The notes under the pieces are model-generated. The model did no database searches. It was not told where the DNA came from and was given only the letters and a program-made list of their open reading frames with translations. From Flavivirga jejuensis (GTDB taxonomy: Bacteria; Bacteroidota; Bacteroidia; Flavobacteriales; Flavobacteriaceae), in assembly GCF_030540765.1 (NCBI RefSeq), contig NZ_JAUOEL010000005.1, positions 62,001 to 126,000 of the forward strand: a stretch of 64,000 nucleotides of DNA, given 5' to 3'. The position numbers and the translations under genes were made by a program. Shown one piece after another: positions 18,188-26,969 of this stretch; the first letter of the stretch is position 1, and the number at the start of each line of letters is the position of its first letter.

Positions 18188-19657
18188 ATGAAAAAATTTA
18201 TAATAAAAAATATCTTAATCGTTCTCGTTTTGGCAACGTCATGTAGCGACGATTTTGTAGATGTGCCATCTCCAGACGAAATATCTGATGAATTCTTTAA
18301 CTCAGAACAAGATTACCAAGACGCATTAATTGGAGCTTACGATCTATTGCAATCAACCTATTTAAATGTCATGCTTGGTGAAATAGCATCAGATAATACG
18401 CTGGCAGGAGGAGAAAGCGCAACAGACGTTCCTGGAATTCAGGAAATAGATGATATGATACATACACCTGTAAATGCTCAATTAAGAGACATTTGGACCT
18501 GGATGTATGGAGGCGTTAGCAGAGCTAACTACATTCTGGAATTTCAAGATAAAACAGATTTTCCTAATAAAAATAACGTACTAGCTCAAACAAAGTTTTT
18601 AAGAGCTTATTATTATTTTGAACTAGTAAAGTGGTTTGGTGACATCCCATTAATTATAGATAAAAGAGTTCAATTTGGTGAAGAATTAGAAATTGACAAA
18701 TCACCCAAAGCTGATGTTTATGCTTTAATAGAAGACGATTTAACATTTGCAGTATCAAATTTACCCAATACTCAAGCACAAAAAGGCAGAGCAACTAAAG
18801 CTGCAGCACAAGCTTTATTAGGTAAGGTTTATTTGTATCAAGATAAATTTTCAGATTCGGCTACTGTTTTAGAAAACCTTATTAATAGTGCACCATCTAT
18901 CCCTTTAGATTTACTTCCTACAGAAACAGCTAATACCATGTTTGAAAACGATAATGAAAATAACATAGAGTCCGTTTTCGAAATACAATATACCGATGAA
19001 GAAGGAGCAAGTTTTGACTGTTTACAATGCAGTGGAGGTAATGTGGCTGTCGGTTTTAATGGCATAAGAAACTATGATGGTACCTTATTTGAATCTGGAT
19101 TTAGTTTCAATGTACCAACGCAAGAAGCAGTAGATGCTTTTGAAGATGGTGATATTCGTTTAGAATACTCCATATTAGACATTAATGCCTGGGCTACAGA
19201 AACAGGAGCTACTTTTAAAGAAGGCTTTGAACATACAGGATATTATAACAGAAAATATATAGCACGTCAAGGAGATTTAAATACGGGAGATGCCAATTTA
19301 ACTAACCCAAATAATTATAGAGCCATTCGTTTTGCTGATGTACTATTATTGGCTGCAGAAGCCTTAAACAGGGGCGACATAAGTGACGATCGAGCAAAAA
19401 TTTATCTAAACAGAGTAAGAACAAGAGCTATGTTAGCAGATGTTACCACATCTGGTACAAACCTAACAAACGATATATATAACGAACGTCGGGTAGAGTT
19501 AGTTGGTGAAGGTCACCGTTTTTTCGATTTAGTAAGAACAGGTAGAGCAGCAACCGAAATAGATGGGTTTGTTACAGGAAAACATGAAGTCTTTCCAATC
19601 CCCTCAATTGAAATTCAATTAGCAGGTAACAGATGGGAACAAAACTCCAACTACTAA
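18188..19657 (+). CDS. SusD/RagB-family glycan-binding outer-membrane lipoprotein
   Basis: The 489-residue partner of the SusC above forms the lid that captures oligosaccharides at the cell surface. The signal peptide ends in the lipobox LATSC, with cysteine at residue 19. The N-terminal SusD-like region contains TPR-type helices, and KTKFLRAYYYF-type motifs appear near residue 135 (LAQTKFLRAYYYFELVKWFGDIPL, shown in part). The C-terminal RagB domain ends with NYRAIRFADVLLLAAEALNR, ERRVELVGEGHRFFDLVR and HEVFPIPSIEI. It lies 9 bases after susC and 14 bases before the next lipoprotein gene. Assignment is secure; the glycan specificity is inferred from context. Confidence 0.96.
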   Translation: MKKFIIKNILIVLVLATSCSDDFVDVPSPDEISDEFFNSEQDYQDALIGAYDLLQSTYLNVMLGEIASDNTLAGGESATDVPGIQEIDDMIHTPVNAQLRDIWTWMYGGVSRANYILEFQDKTDFPNKNNVLAQTKFLRAYYYFELVKWFGDIPLIIDKRVQFGEELEIDKSPKADVYALIEDDLTFAVSNLPNTQAQKGRATKAAAQALLGKVYLYQDKFSDSATVLENLINSAPSIPLDLLPTETANTMFENDNENNIESVFEIQYTDEEGASFDCLQCSGGNVAVGFNGIRNYDGTLFESGFSFNVPTQEAVDAFEDGDIRLEYSILDINAWATETGATFKEGFEHTGYYNRKYIARQGDLNTGDANLTNPNNYRAIRFADVLLLAAEALNRGDISDDRAKIYLNRVRTRAMLADVTTSGTNLTNDIYNERRVELVGEGHRFFDLVRTGRAATEIDGFVTGKHEVFPIPSIEIQLAGNRWEQNSNY

Positions 19658-19671
19658 AAAAATCATAAATT

Positions 19672-21690
19672 ATGAAAACATTAAAATATATATTTAGTCT
19701 CGGTTTACTTTTACTGGTCTTTGCTGGTTGTACCGATGATGACCGTAGTTTAGATTATTTAAACGAAATCACAGCCCCGGCAGATGTTACAGTAACATTG
19801 AATTTATCACAAGATAATTCAGGTTTGGTAACCATTACACCAAACGCAACAAATGCGTCATCCTATCATGTTAATTACGGAGATGGAACAGAAGAATTAG
19901 CCGAAGTAGATCAAGGAGAAAGTGCAGAACATATATATGCAGAAGGCACATATACCATTACCGTTGAAGCTATTGGTCTTACAGGTTTAAAAACAGAAAC
20001 AACACAACAATTGATAGTCTCATTTAGAGCTCCAGAAAACTTGGTTGTTACCGCAGAAATAGACGCTTCTAATCCTTTTAAATTAAATGTTTCTGCAACT
20101 GCAGATTTTGCAGCAGCATTTAATGTCTTTTTTGATACATCTATAATAGACGAAGAACCAACACCTTTAATGTTAGACGGAACGGTAAGTTTTGAGTATC
20201 CAGCCGTTGGAGATTATACCATTAGAGTTGTAGCTTTAAGTGGCGGGGCAGAAACTGCTGAAATCAATCAGGTTATAACAGTGTCCTCACCTACAGACTT
20301 TCCTATCGATTTTGAATTTATAGATACAGGCGCTTTATTAGGTTTCGATGGTGGCGTGATAACAGTTGAAGAGAACCCTCAAATAGATGAAAATAACAAT
20401 TCTGCTACAGTTGCTAAAATTGTAAAAAATGCTGGACAAGTTTGGGGCGGAAATCAAATTAAAATGTCCGCACCTATCGATTTTACTGCAAAAAAACTAG
20501 TCACTATGGATGTTTGGTCACCTAGATCTGGCGGAAAACTATTGTTTAAAGTTGAAGATCCTGTAGATCCTCAAAATATCTTCTTCGAGACTGAAGTGAC
20601 ATTGGTTGGAAATAGTGATTGGGAAAAAGTGACTTTCGATTTAAGTGCTATTGACACCGCAGAAGCGTATCAAAATATCGTTTTAATCTTTGACCTCGGA
20701 ACAGAAGGCGCAGGAGGTTCAGATTGGACATTCTATATCGATAATATCAAACAAGCAGCTCCCGTTACAGGAGAAAGTGCCACACCTATTACTTTTGAAA
20801 CGCCTTATACATTAAGATCATTTGATGGGGGTGATATTTCTATAATCACCAATCCCGACCAAGATCCTAATAACGGCAATATCTCTAGTACGGCGGCTAA
20901 ATTAGTGAAAGACGCTGGACAAACTTGGGGCGGTTCTGTAATTTCTGTTGAACAACCATTCTCTTTTGTAAACTCAACTACCGTAACGGCTAAAGTATGG
21001 TCACCTAGAGTAGGGCTAAATTTATTGATGAAATTTGAAGACGATAACGCAACACCTTCAGCTGAAATAACAGCAACTAGTACCGTTGCAAATCAATGGG
21101 AAGAATTAACTTTTGACTTTCCAGGTATTGATACCAACCTAGATTTTACAAATATTGTACTAATCATGGACAACGGAACGGAGGGAGATGGTTCTGATAA
21201 TTTCACAATTTATGTTGATGATATTTCATCGAGGTCCTTTTTAAATTTTGAGCCCCAACAAGCTTTAAGAAGTTTTGATGGTGGCGATATTTCCATAATA
21301 ACGAATCCCGATCAAGATCCTAATAATGGCAATACCTCAAGTATGGTAGCAAAATTAGTAAAAGATGCAGGACAAACTTGGGGCGGTTCTGTAATTACGC
21401 CAACCCAACCATTGTCATTCGTAAATTCAACTACAGTAACAACAAAAGTATGGTCACCCAGAGTTGGATTAAATTTATTGTTAAAATTTGAAGACGATAA
21501 CGCAACACCTTCAGCTGAAATAACAGCAACTAGTAGCATTGCAAATCAATGGGAAGAACTGACTTTTGATTTTTCTGGAATTGACCTAAATATTGAGTTC
21601 ACAAATATTGTCCTAATTATGGATAATGGAACAGAAGGAGATGGATCGGATAATTATACGATTTACGTAGACGATATTGACATAAATTAA
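19672..21690 (+). CDS. PKD-domain surface lipoprotein with three glycan-binding-like modules (SusE position)
   Basis: The 672-residue protein has a lipoprotein signal (LLLLVFAGC). Residues ~35-115 form a PKD-like domain (YHVNYGDGTEELAEV, with GTYTITVEA), and a second Ig-like domain lies at ~120-210. Three modules of ~145 residues follow (~214-360, ~373-520, ~525-672). Each has a core like FDGGDISIITNPDQDPNNG, then KDAGQTWGGSVI and a terminal YVDDI, a jelly-roll pattern common in carbohydrate-binding modules. Modules two and three are nearly identical. The position after SusD suggests a surface glycan-binding protein (SusE-like). Binding has to be inferred; no catalytic motif is seen. Confidence 0.85.
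   Translation: MKTLKYIFSLGLLLLVFAGCTDDDRSLDYLNEITAPADVTVTLNLSQDNSGLVTITPNATNASSYHVNYGDGTEELAEVDQGESAEHIYAEGTYTITVEAIGLTGLKTETTQQLIVSFRAPENLVVTAEIDASNPFKLNVSATADFAAAFNVFFDTSIIDEEPTPLMLDGTVSFEYPAVGDYTIRVVALSGGAETAEINQVITVSSPTDFPIDFEFIDTGALLGFDGGVITVEENPQIDENNNSATVAKIVKNAGQVWGGNQIKMSAPIDFTAKKLVTMDVWSPRSGGKLLFKVEDPVDPQNIFFETEVTLVGNSDWEKVTFDLSAIDTAEAYQNIVLIFDLGTEGAGGSDWTFYIDNIKQAAPVTGESATPITFETPYTLRSFDGGDISIITNPDQDPNNGNISSTAAKLVKDAGQTWGGSVISVEQPFSFVNSTTVTAKVWSPRVGLNLLMKFEDDNATPSAEITATSTVANQWEELTFDFPGIDTNLDFTNIVLIMDNGTEGDGSDNFTIYVDDISSRSFLNFEPQQALRSFDGGDISIITNPDQDPNNGNTSSMVAKLVKDAGQTWGGSVITPTQPLSFVNSTTVTTKVWSPRVGLNLLLKFEDDNATPSAEITATSSIANQWEELTFDFSGIDLNIEFTNIVLIMDNGTEGDGSDNYTIYVDDIDIN
20791..21231 (+). 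repeat. Module repeat copy 1 (glycan-binding-like domain)
   Basis: About 440 bases encoding module two of the SusE-position lipoprotein. Long stretches are identical to 21245-21687, including runs covering DDNATPSAEITATS. A third, clearly older copy lies at about 20311-20750. Confidence 0.85.
21245..21687 (+). repeat. Module repeat copy 2 (glycan-binding-like domain)
   Basis: Direct partner of 20791-21231. High identity at DNA level, not only protein level, points to recent duplication or ongoing homogenisation. Confidence 0.85.
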
Positions 21691-21717
21691 AGTCACCTAA
21701 ATTTTAAAACTAGAATT

Positions 21718-22656
21718 ATGAAAAATATAAAATTATTAATAACAATTTTCAGTTTAGTTGGAGTTCTTTTTGGATGTCAAGAAGACGATTATGAAGTGGG
21801 AGACATCATAGCACCTACTAATATTGAAATCACATCTGTGATTGTAGGAGCCGATGCAAGCAATCCTAACGGTGATGGAAGTGGCATGGTAGAATTCATA
21901 ACCACCGCAGATAACGCCATTTCATACCAATATCTTATTAATGGAGAAAGAATTGCTGCTCCCGAAGGCAAACAAAGCTTTGTCTTTGCAGAGCTCGGGG
22001 TTAATACCTATACAGTAACAGCAATAGCCTTTGGTATTGGTGGTGTTTCCTCAACCAAGTCCATTAACATAGACGTAGTAAGTAACTTTGAAGACCAAGA
22101 AGCAAAAGACCTATTAAGTGGAGGCGTAGGATTAAGCAAAACATGGTATTGGGCAGCCGATAAGATTGGTAATATTGGTTTAGGGCCAAATGAAACTCAG
22201 CCAGGTGGCGAACACACCTATTCGCAATGGTTTACATCTACAGCATGGCATGCAGACAAATTATGTATGTATGATGCTGAATTTGTATTTACACAACCTA
22301 CAGAAGGAAATTTGTTATATGAGCAAACCGTAGGATCTGCCTATACACCAGGAGATTTTGCTGCCTCAATTGGAGTGGCTGGAGATTCTTGCCACGGCGA
22401 AGATGTAGCACCATCTTTATTTGGTGTTAAAAACGTAACGATGATACCAGCTTCTTCTACGGCAACAGTTGCTGGAGATTATAGAGGTACTACCATAAGT
22501 ATTTCTAACAATGGTTTTATGAGTTGGTATGTGGGTGTTAGCAAACTTGAAATTATAAAAGTAACAGCCTCTACATTATTTGTTAGAATGACAGATAGCG
22601 CTAATCCAGGGAATGCATGGTATTGTAAATATCAAACGGAAAAACCCGTACAGTAG
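21718..22656 (+). CDS. SusF-position surface lipoprotein
   Basis: This 312-residue protein has a lipoprotein signal (SLVGVLFGC) and an acidic start (QEDDYEVGD). An Ig/PKD-like domain spans ~30-115, ending VNTYTVTAIAFGIGGVSSTKSI. The rest (~125-312) is rich in tryptophan and glycine (KTWYWAADKIGNIGLGPNE, SQWFTSTAWHADKLCMYDAEF), matching C-terminal parts of lipoproteins encoded after SusD in many flavobacterial laminarin-type loci. It is the last gene of the susCD operon. It is probably a surface glycan-binding protein; no enzyme motif is visible. Confidence 0.8.
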   Translation: MKNIKLLITIFSLVGVLFGCQEDDYEVGDIIAPTNIEITSVIVGADASNPNGDGSGMVEFITTADNAISYQYLINGERIAAPEGKQSFVFAELGVNTYTVTAIAFGIGGVSSTKSINIDVVSNFEDQEAKDLLSGGVGLSKTWYWAADKIGNIGLGPNETQPGGEHTYSQWFTSTAWHADKLCMYDAEFVFTQPTEGNLLYEQTVGSAYTPGDFAASIGVAGDSCHGEDVAPSLFGVKNVTMIPASSTATVAGDYRGTTISISNNGFMSWYVGVSKLEIIKVTASTLFVRMTDSANPGNAWYCKYQTEKPVQ

Positions 22657-22694
22657 AAGGTTTGTAGTATGCATAATTAAGAAGGTATTAAAAA

Positions 22695-22775
22695 TGTCAT
22701 TCTGAATGCAATGAAGAGTCTCTAAAAGTTTTAATTTTTAGATGAATAAGATTCTTCGCTGCATTCAGAATGACA
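22695..22775. repeat. REP-like palindromic repeat
   Basis: An imperfect 27-bp inverted repeat begins TGTCATTCTGAATGCA and ends with its near-exact complement, with AAGATTCTTCGCTG inside the right arm. It lies just after the stop of the susCD operon. Related GTCATTC/AGAATCT palindromes occur inside the element at 53349-53751. It could form a terminator-like hairpin, but there is no T-run directly after it. Confidence 0.7.
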
Positions 22776-22899
22776 TCAACATTTTAACAAAATGTTTTTC
22801 GTCTTATTAGTAGTTCTATAAGTATAGGATCTTTTTAAATCGTTGATTTTTAGCCATTACAAGTGAGCTGAGGTTCTTCGCTTTACTCTGATAACAAAG

Positions 22900-22968
22900 T
22901 TCATCACTTTTTAGACCTTCTTTTTTTGTGTATAAATTAAAAGACATTTTAAAAGGCTTTAATCGTCT
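22900..22968. repeat. Dispersed repeat, copy 1
   Basis: The first 28 bases (starting TTCATCACTTTTTAGACC) are identical to 29217-29244. Both copies end in GGCTTTAATCGTCT after a variable middle, with 12 extra bases in this copy. The reverse strand gives a protein-like reading (KKEGLKSDEL) in both copies. I treat it as a non-coding or decayed repeat because neither copy has a credible gene structure. Confidence 0.7.
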
Positions 22969-23046
22969 CATACACAAACTACCAAACCTCCTAAAATCTA
23001 AACCAATCATATATTAAAGACACCCCAAACTCGATACTAATTTTAA

Positions 23047-23337
23047 AAGAACCACTTAATTGATACTTGGTATAAATCAATGTCTTTAAATAAAAGATCT
23101 AAAGTAGTAGGTCTGCATACTGTTACAATTTCAAAGTTTTTCAGAAAATACTTTTCTTGTACATTAGGAGAATATCAACGTAAACTAAAGATTGATTATA
23201 GTCTCGAATTAATAAAAAACTCAAAAATGTCGCTTACTGAAATTCCACATTATTGCGGGTTTACAGATCAAAGCCATTTTACCAGAATCTTCAATGAAAT
23301 GACTGGATTTCTACCAAAGCATTTTAGGAAATTATAA
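23047..23337 (+). pseudogene. AraC-family regulator, C-terminal fragment only
   Basis: The frame encodes an AraC-type DNA-binding domain: VGLHTVTISKFFRKYFSCTL, then GEYQRKLKIDYSLELI, then YCGFTDQSHFTRIFNEMTGF and PKHFRKL to the natural end. The first ATG is at 23080, giving 85 residues, but the frame stays open and family-like upstream to a stop at 23044. The ligand-binding or N-terminal part of a normal ~190-300-residue protein is missing, so this is a 5'-truncated remnant. It has no visible promoter and sits among repeats. A small functional HTH protein is possible but unlikely. Confidence 0.7.
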
Positions 23338-23410
23338 AAACAGGCTAATTTCATTCTATTTTTATACTAATCATTATTTTATTTTTGACACAAATCATTA
23401 ATCAAAATCA

Positions 23411-23626
23411 ATGAAAAAATATGTTTTTATTCTTACCCCTTTCATTCTTTTTTTAGTTGTGAAAAATCAGTAAAAGAAAAGAGGTTAAAAGATTCAAATT
23501 ATTTAATTCAAAAGTCAATACAAGAACTTACTAATTTATAAAGAAGGAGAAACGTATTCTGGTCATTGTGAAATTCTTAATAAAGAGATAGGTAACAAGG
23601 CTAATTACAGGCACTTTGCTCGTTAG
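23411..23626 (+). pseudogene. Small lipoprotein gene with frameshifts (YwqK/MORN-like end)
   Basis: From the ATG at 23411 the frame reads MKKYVFILTPFILF and then stops early. One extra T in the T-run at ~23450 would give FFSCEKSVKEKRLKDSNYL, a proper lipobox. That frame stops at TTATAA near 23542, and the next frame continues YKEGETYSGHCEILNKEI, resembling the MORN-like start of YwqK-type proteins. So at least two frameshifts separate three pieces of one small lipoprotein gene. A TATTTTTG -7-type element lies at 23380-23387. The YwqK-like link is a family resemblance seen by eye only. Confidence 0.6.
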
Positions 23627-23661
23627 AGCAGTTTTAGTAAATAAATTAAAATGAAAATAAT

Positions 23662-25170
23662 ATGAGAAATTATGTAAGTAAACTATATTTTTTGATTTGG
23701 GTGATTATGATTTTAAATCATGCCGTTTATGCTCAATCGAAATCTATTACTAAAGATGAATATTTAAATAACTTGAATAACAAGATTCCTGCATGGTTAG
23801 ATGAGTTCGTCGTTCCTGGAGCTGCAATTGCGATAATTGATAATGGCGAGGTAATCCTTCAAAAGGGTTATGGATATGCTGATGTAAAAAACAATATTAA
23901 AGTTAATGATCAAACAGGTTTCAATATTGGCTCCATCTCAAAGACTGTAGCTGCATGGGGCATTATGAAATTAGTTGAAGAAGGCAAAGTTGAATTGGAT
24001 AGCCCCGTAGAAAAATATCTAACTAGATGGCATTTTCCGAAATCGGAATATAGCATCAATAAAGTAACAATCAGAAGACTACTTAGTCATACATCTGGAC
24101 TATCACTGCCTGGGTATCCTGGTTGGTCTCCCAGCGACACTTTGCCAACAATTGAAGAATCCTTATCAGGAAAAAATAATGGCCCAGGTGATGTCAGGTT
24201 AATTATGGAACCTGGAACAAAGTGGAAATATTCAGGTGGTGGATTTACTATTCTGCAATTAGTTATTGAAGAAGTAACTGGATTAAAATTTGCTGATTTC
24301 ATGCAGGCTGAGATTCTAAATCCACTAGGTATGGTAAATAGTAGCTACATAATCAATGAAAAGATATTAGATAAATCATCATTAGAACATAATAACTATG
24401 GAGCAGTAATTCCTTTTGAATTATTCACGGCAAAGGCCGCTGCTGGTCTACATACGACAATTGAAGATTTTGCGATTTTTGCTCAAGCAAGCCTTAATGT
24501 TTCTAATACCTCAGGAACTCAGCAATCAATTCTCAAGCAAAGTACGATTGAACTAATGACATCCCCTGTACCAGCATCTGATGGTAAATATGGTTTAGGA
24601 TATCATGTTGATTCTATTCCCAATACTTCCGCAGTATTAGTAGGACATGGAGGAGCCAATACTGGTTGGCATGCCTTTCTACAGGTAAATCAAAAAACAG
24701 GCGACGGGTTTGCCATGATTACCAACGGAGGTTCGGGACATAATGTATATCGCCAAGCATATTGCGATTGGATTAACTGGAAATTGGATGTATCACTAGG
24801 AGATAGATGTAAAAAGATTATTACCCCACTATTAATCAGGACTCTCATTAATGAGGGAATTGCTTCTACAATTGCCAAATATAAAAAGGTGAAAACAACT
24901 GAAACTAATGACTATCTTTTCTTTGAAGGTTCACTTAATAGATTTGGCTATGAATTACTTCGATCGGATAAAGTAAAGGAAGCAATTGAAATATTTAAGT
25001 TAAATGTTGAAGAATACCCAGAATCTGGAAATGTTTATGACAGCTTGGGAGAAGCATATATGGTAGATGGAAATTCCGAATTGGCAATTAAAAATTACGA
25101 AAAATCTATTGAATTAGACTCTGATAATGTGAACGGAATAGAGATGTTAAAGAAATTGAAGAACAAATAA
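23662..25170 (+). CDS. Secreted serine hydrolase (beta-lactamase class C family) with C-terminal TPR
   Basis: The protein has 502 residues and a signal peptide (to about AVYAQ, residue 25). The class C beta-lactamase/esterase/DD-peptidase fold is shown by S91-x-x-K94 (SISK), Y190-S-G (YSGG) and H329-G-G (HGGANTGW), the third motif. Residues ~385-500 carry a linker and a TPR-like pair (GNVYDSLGEAYMVDGNSELA), common in Bacteroidetes members of this family. It is periplasmic or membrane-associated. The substrate cannot be told from sequence; beta-lactam resistance should not be assumed. It is single, followed by a terminator at 25273. Confidence 0.9.
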   Translation: MRNYVSKLYFLIWVIMILNHAVYAQSKSITKDEYLNNLNNKIPAWLDEFVVPGAAIAIIDNGEVILQKGYGYADVKNNIKVNDQTGFNIGSISKTVAAWGIMKLVEEGKVELDSPVEKYLTRWHFPKSEYSINKVTIRRLLSHTSGLSLPGYPGWSPSDTLPTIEESLSGKNNGPGDVRLIMEPGTKWKYSGGGFTILQLVIEEVTGLKFADFMQAEILNPLGMVNSSYIINEKILDKSSLEHNNYGAVIPFELFTAKAAAGLHTTIEDFAIFAQASLNVSNTSGTQQSILKQSTIELMTSPVPASDGKYGLGYHVDSIPNTSAVLVGHGGANTGWHAFLQVNQKTGDGFAMITNGGSGHNVYRQAYCDWINWKLDVSLGDRCKKIITPLLIRTLINEGIASTIAKYKKVKTTETNDYLFFEGSLNRFGYELLRSDKVKEAIEIFKLNVEEYPESGNVYDSLGEAYMVDGNSELAIKNYEKSIELDSDNVNGIEMLKKLKNK

Positions 25171-25247
25171 ATTTAGATCAAGGTTTACAAAAACGAACAC
25201 ACAACACTATGTGAAAAATCATTAAAAACACTTTTTACATTTACTGT

Positions 25248-25268
25248 CCGTTAGTGCGGAAATGTTTT
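25248..25268. repeat. 21-base direct repeat flanking the toxin-antitoxin segment, copy 1
   Basis: CCGTTAGTGCGGAAATGTTT(T) here matches 28634-28654 with two T/C differences. The two copies, in the same orientation, bracket the toxin-antitoxin pair and the unknown genes at 27622 and 28340. Confidence 0.6.
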
Positions 25269-25272
25269 AATT

Positions 25273-25309
25273 AAAGCTTAACAAGGAATATCCTTGTTGA
25301 GCTTTTTTC
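25273..25309 (+). terminator. Rho-independent terminator after the serine hydrolase
   Basis: A 15-bp stem (AAAGCTTAACAAGGA with its complement, one G-T pair) has a 3-base loop and is followed by TTTTTT. It lies about 100 bases after the stop codon at 25170. Confidence 0.85.
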
Positions 25310-25487
25310 ATTGTATTGTTTTCTTTTGAGTACTTTTTGTTTGTGCATTGCATTGGAGTTAACATATGATTTTGTAATCAAAAAGACTACAGAAATATAC
25401 ACCAAAATTGCTTTAAATCATTTTAAGTTAATTAAAAACCTACTAGATTTGTAGATAAACACCTAGAAAATTATTGTAATAATTTGA

Positions 25488-25527
25488 ACAGAAAATCGGA
25501 ATAATTCCGATTTTCTGTCTATTTTTT
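25488..25527. terminator. Perfect palindromic hairpin followed by a T-run
   Basis: ACAGAAAATCGGAAT is followed at once by its reverse complement, then CTATTTTTT. It is a strong intrinsic terminator on the plus strand, although no plus-strand gene lies just upstream. On the minus strand it would follow the small decayed frame at 25519-25614, so it may be that remnant's original terminator. Confidence 0.65.
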
Positions 25528-25614
25528 CACATGAATTGCTCGTCTATGACGAATAACGGTAGTTACTTTAGAGCTAAATATTACAATTGAAAGATCTCTA
25601 GTTTCATTCTGCAT
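25519..25614 (-). pseudogene. C-terminal coding remnant, also present near 29320-29380
   Basis: A 31-residue minus-strand frame reads MQNETRDLSIVIFSSKVTTV, then IRHRRAIHVKK. The frame extends upstream to a stop near 25660 without another ATG. The part FSSKVTxVIxHRRAIHV is repeated at about 29320-29380, also on the minus strand, with DNA identity over ~50 bases. I do not recognise the parent protein. It could be a real micro-ORF, but two decayed copies in different contexts argue for remnants of a repeated gene. Confidence 0.4.
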
Positions 25615-25767
25615 GAGGTATAAAACACGATCATTAAGTTTGAAAATTTATACAGAAAATTCGCATTAAAACTATTATATTTGAAAGAGATATAAACACA
25701 ATTGCGTTTAGACTAATACTATATAGTTGTCATAAGTTGAAAAAAATCACGTAATGAATTAAAATTT

Positions 25768-25775
25768 TACCTTTG
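25768..25775 (+). promoter_or_regulatory. -7 promoter element of the toxin-antitoxin operon
   Basis: TACCTTTG matches TAnnTTTG and lies only 22 bases before the start codon at 25797, giving a very short leader. A plain -33 TTTG at 19-23 bases is not evident. Confidence 0.55.
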
Positions 25776-25796
25776 TATAAAAATTAGAAAAAAGTA

Positions 25797-26969
25797 ATGG
25801 TTGATAAAGCATTTATAACATCCGAGATTTTAAAGTGGGCTAGAGAGTCTGCTAGAATCTCTGTGGAAGATGCTGCCAAAAAAGTTTCGGTATCGCCTGA
25901 AAGGTATTTGATTTGGGAGGATGGAAATGATTTCCCGACCATTCGACAAGCACAAATGTTGGCAAAAAGTTTTAGAAGACCATTTTCACTTTTCTTTTTA
26001 CCAGAAATTCCAAAAGACTTTCAACCACTTCAGGATTATAGAAGAAGTGATTCACAAAAATTAGATACAGCTTCATTATTTATTATTCGAGATGTTCAAG
26101 AAAAACAGAATTGGATAAGTGAATTATTCGAAGAAATTGGAGAGGACAAACTTCCCTTTGTTGGTAAATATTCTATAAATGATAATCCAGAAGTTGTTGC
26201 AAAAGATATATTAACCACTTTAAAGATTAATCCAAGTAGTTATCAAAAAACACCTATTAACGAATGGATTGACAAATCCGAAACAGCAGGAATATTTATA
26301 TCTAGAACAAGCTACTTACATTCAAGATTAGTTTTAGATAGAGATTTAATACAAGGATTTGCCATTGCCGACAAGTTTGCTCCTTTTGTTTTTGTGAATT
26401 CAAAAAATTGGAATGCACCACAACTTTTTACACTAGTTCACGAATTAGCACATATTTGGATAGCTAAATCAGGAATATCAAATGAAATAGATATTGACTT
26501 TAGCGACAAGCCTAAATCAAAATTTCATCCAGTAGAATTATTCTGTAACCAAGTTGCAGCTAATGCATTAATGCCAACGGAAATAATTACTCAATTTGGA
26601 ACAGATACATTTGACTCAAACAATTTGATTATCAAACAAGCAAATGAACTTGGAGTAAGTTCTTTTGCCTTATTAGTAAGAGCTTTAAACTTAAATTTAA
26701 TTAATCAACCTAAATACAAGGCACTTAAACAAGAATCTCAAGATGAATTTGAGAAATTTTTGGAAAGAGAAAAGATTAAAAAGGAAAAACAAAAAGAAAG
26801 AAAAGGTGGTCCAGACGCTTACCTTCTTCGATTAAATAAAAACAGTAAGCTATTTACAAGAATTGTAATGGATTCTTTTAATAATGGTTCACTTTCACCA
26901 TCAATTGCAAGTAACCTTCTTAACACGCAGATAAATAAATTCCAAAAATTTGAAAAACTGCTTGCCTAA
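25797..26969 (+). CDS. XRE/ImmA-IrrE metallopeptidase family protein (antitoxin-like partner)
   Basis: The 390-residue protein starts with an XRE-type HTH (~10-65, ISVEDAAKKVSVSPERYLIW). An ImmA/IrrE domain follows, with the zinc motif H215-E-L-A-H219 (FTLVHELAHIWIA) and a downstream glutamate-containing helix (EIDIDFSD ... VELFCNQVAANALMP). The lysine-rich tail runs from ~320 to 390. Together with the DUF4411 gene that starts in its own stop codon (TAATG overlap), it forms a known type of toxin-antitoxin pair, in which this protein should bind DNA and control or neutralise the partner. A promoter element sits 22 bases upstream. No signal peptide: cytoplasmic. Confidence 0.9.
   Translation: MVDKAFITSEILKWARESARISVEDAAKKVSVSPERYLIWEDGNDFPTIRQAQMLAKSFRRPFSLFFLPEIPKDFQPLQDYRRSDSQKLDTASLFIIRDVQEKQNWISELFEEIGEDKLPFVGKYSINDNPEVVAKDILTTLKINPSSYQKTPINEWIDKSETAGIFISRTSYLHSRLVLDRDLIQGFAIADKFAPFVFVNSKNWNAPQLFTLVHELAHIWIAKSGISNEIDIDFSDKPKSKFHPVELFCNQVAANALMPTEIITQFGTDTFDSNNLIIKQANELGVSSFALLVRALNLNLINQPKYKALKQESQDEFEKFLEREKIKKEKQKERKGGPDAYLLRLNKNSKLFTRIVMDSFNNGSLSPSIASNLLNTQINKFQKFEKLLA

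Noticed and set aside
20791-21687. Assembly duplication as cause of repeated modules
   Set aside because: The copies differ at many scattered positions, in both coding sequence and linkers, so they are real duplicates.
22695-22775. CRISPR repeat
   Set aside because: It is a single palindrome without regular spacers or cas genes. No CRISPR array is seen anywhere in the window.
22816-23010. 64-residue minus-strand frame as a gene
   Set aside because: It overlaps a dispersed repeat found again at 29217 with a different length and no matching start. It is more likely a repeat than a gene.
23662-25170. Antibiotic-resistance beta-lactamase
   Set aside because: The motifs fit the broad serine hydrolase family with a TPR tail, which usually acts on other substrates. 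Resistance cannot be read from the sequence.
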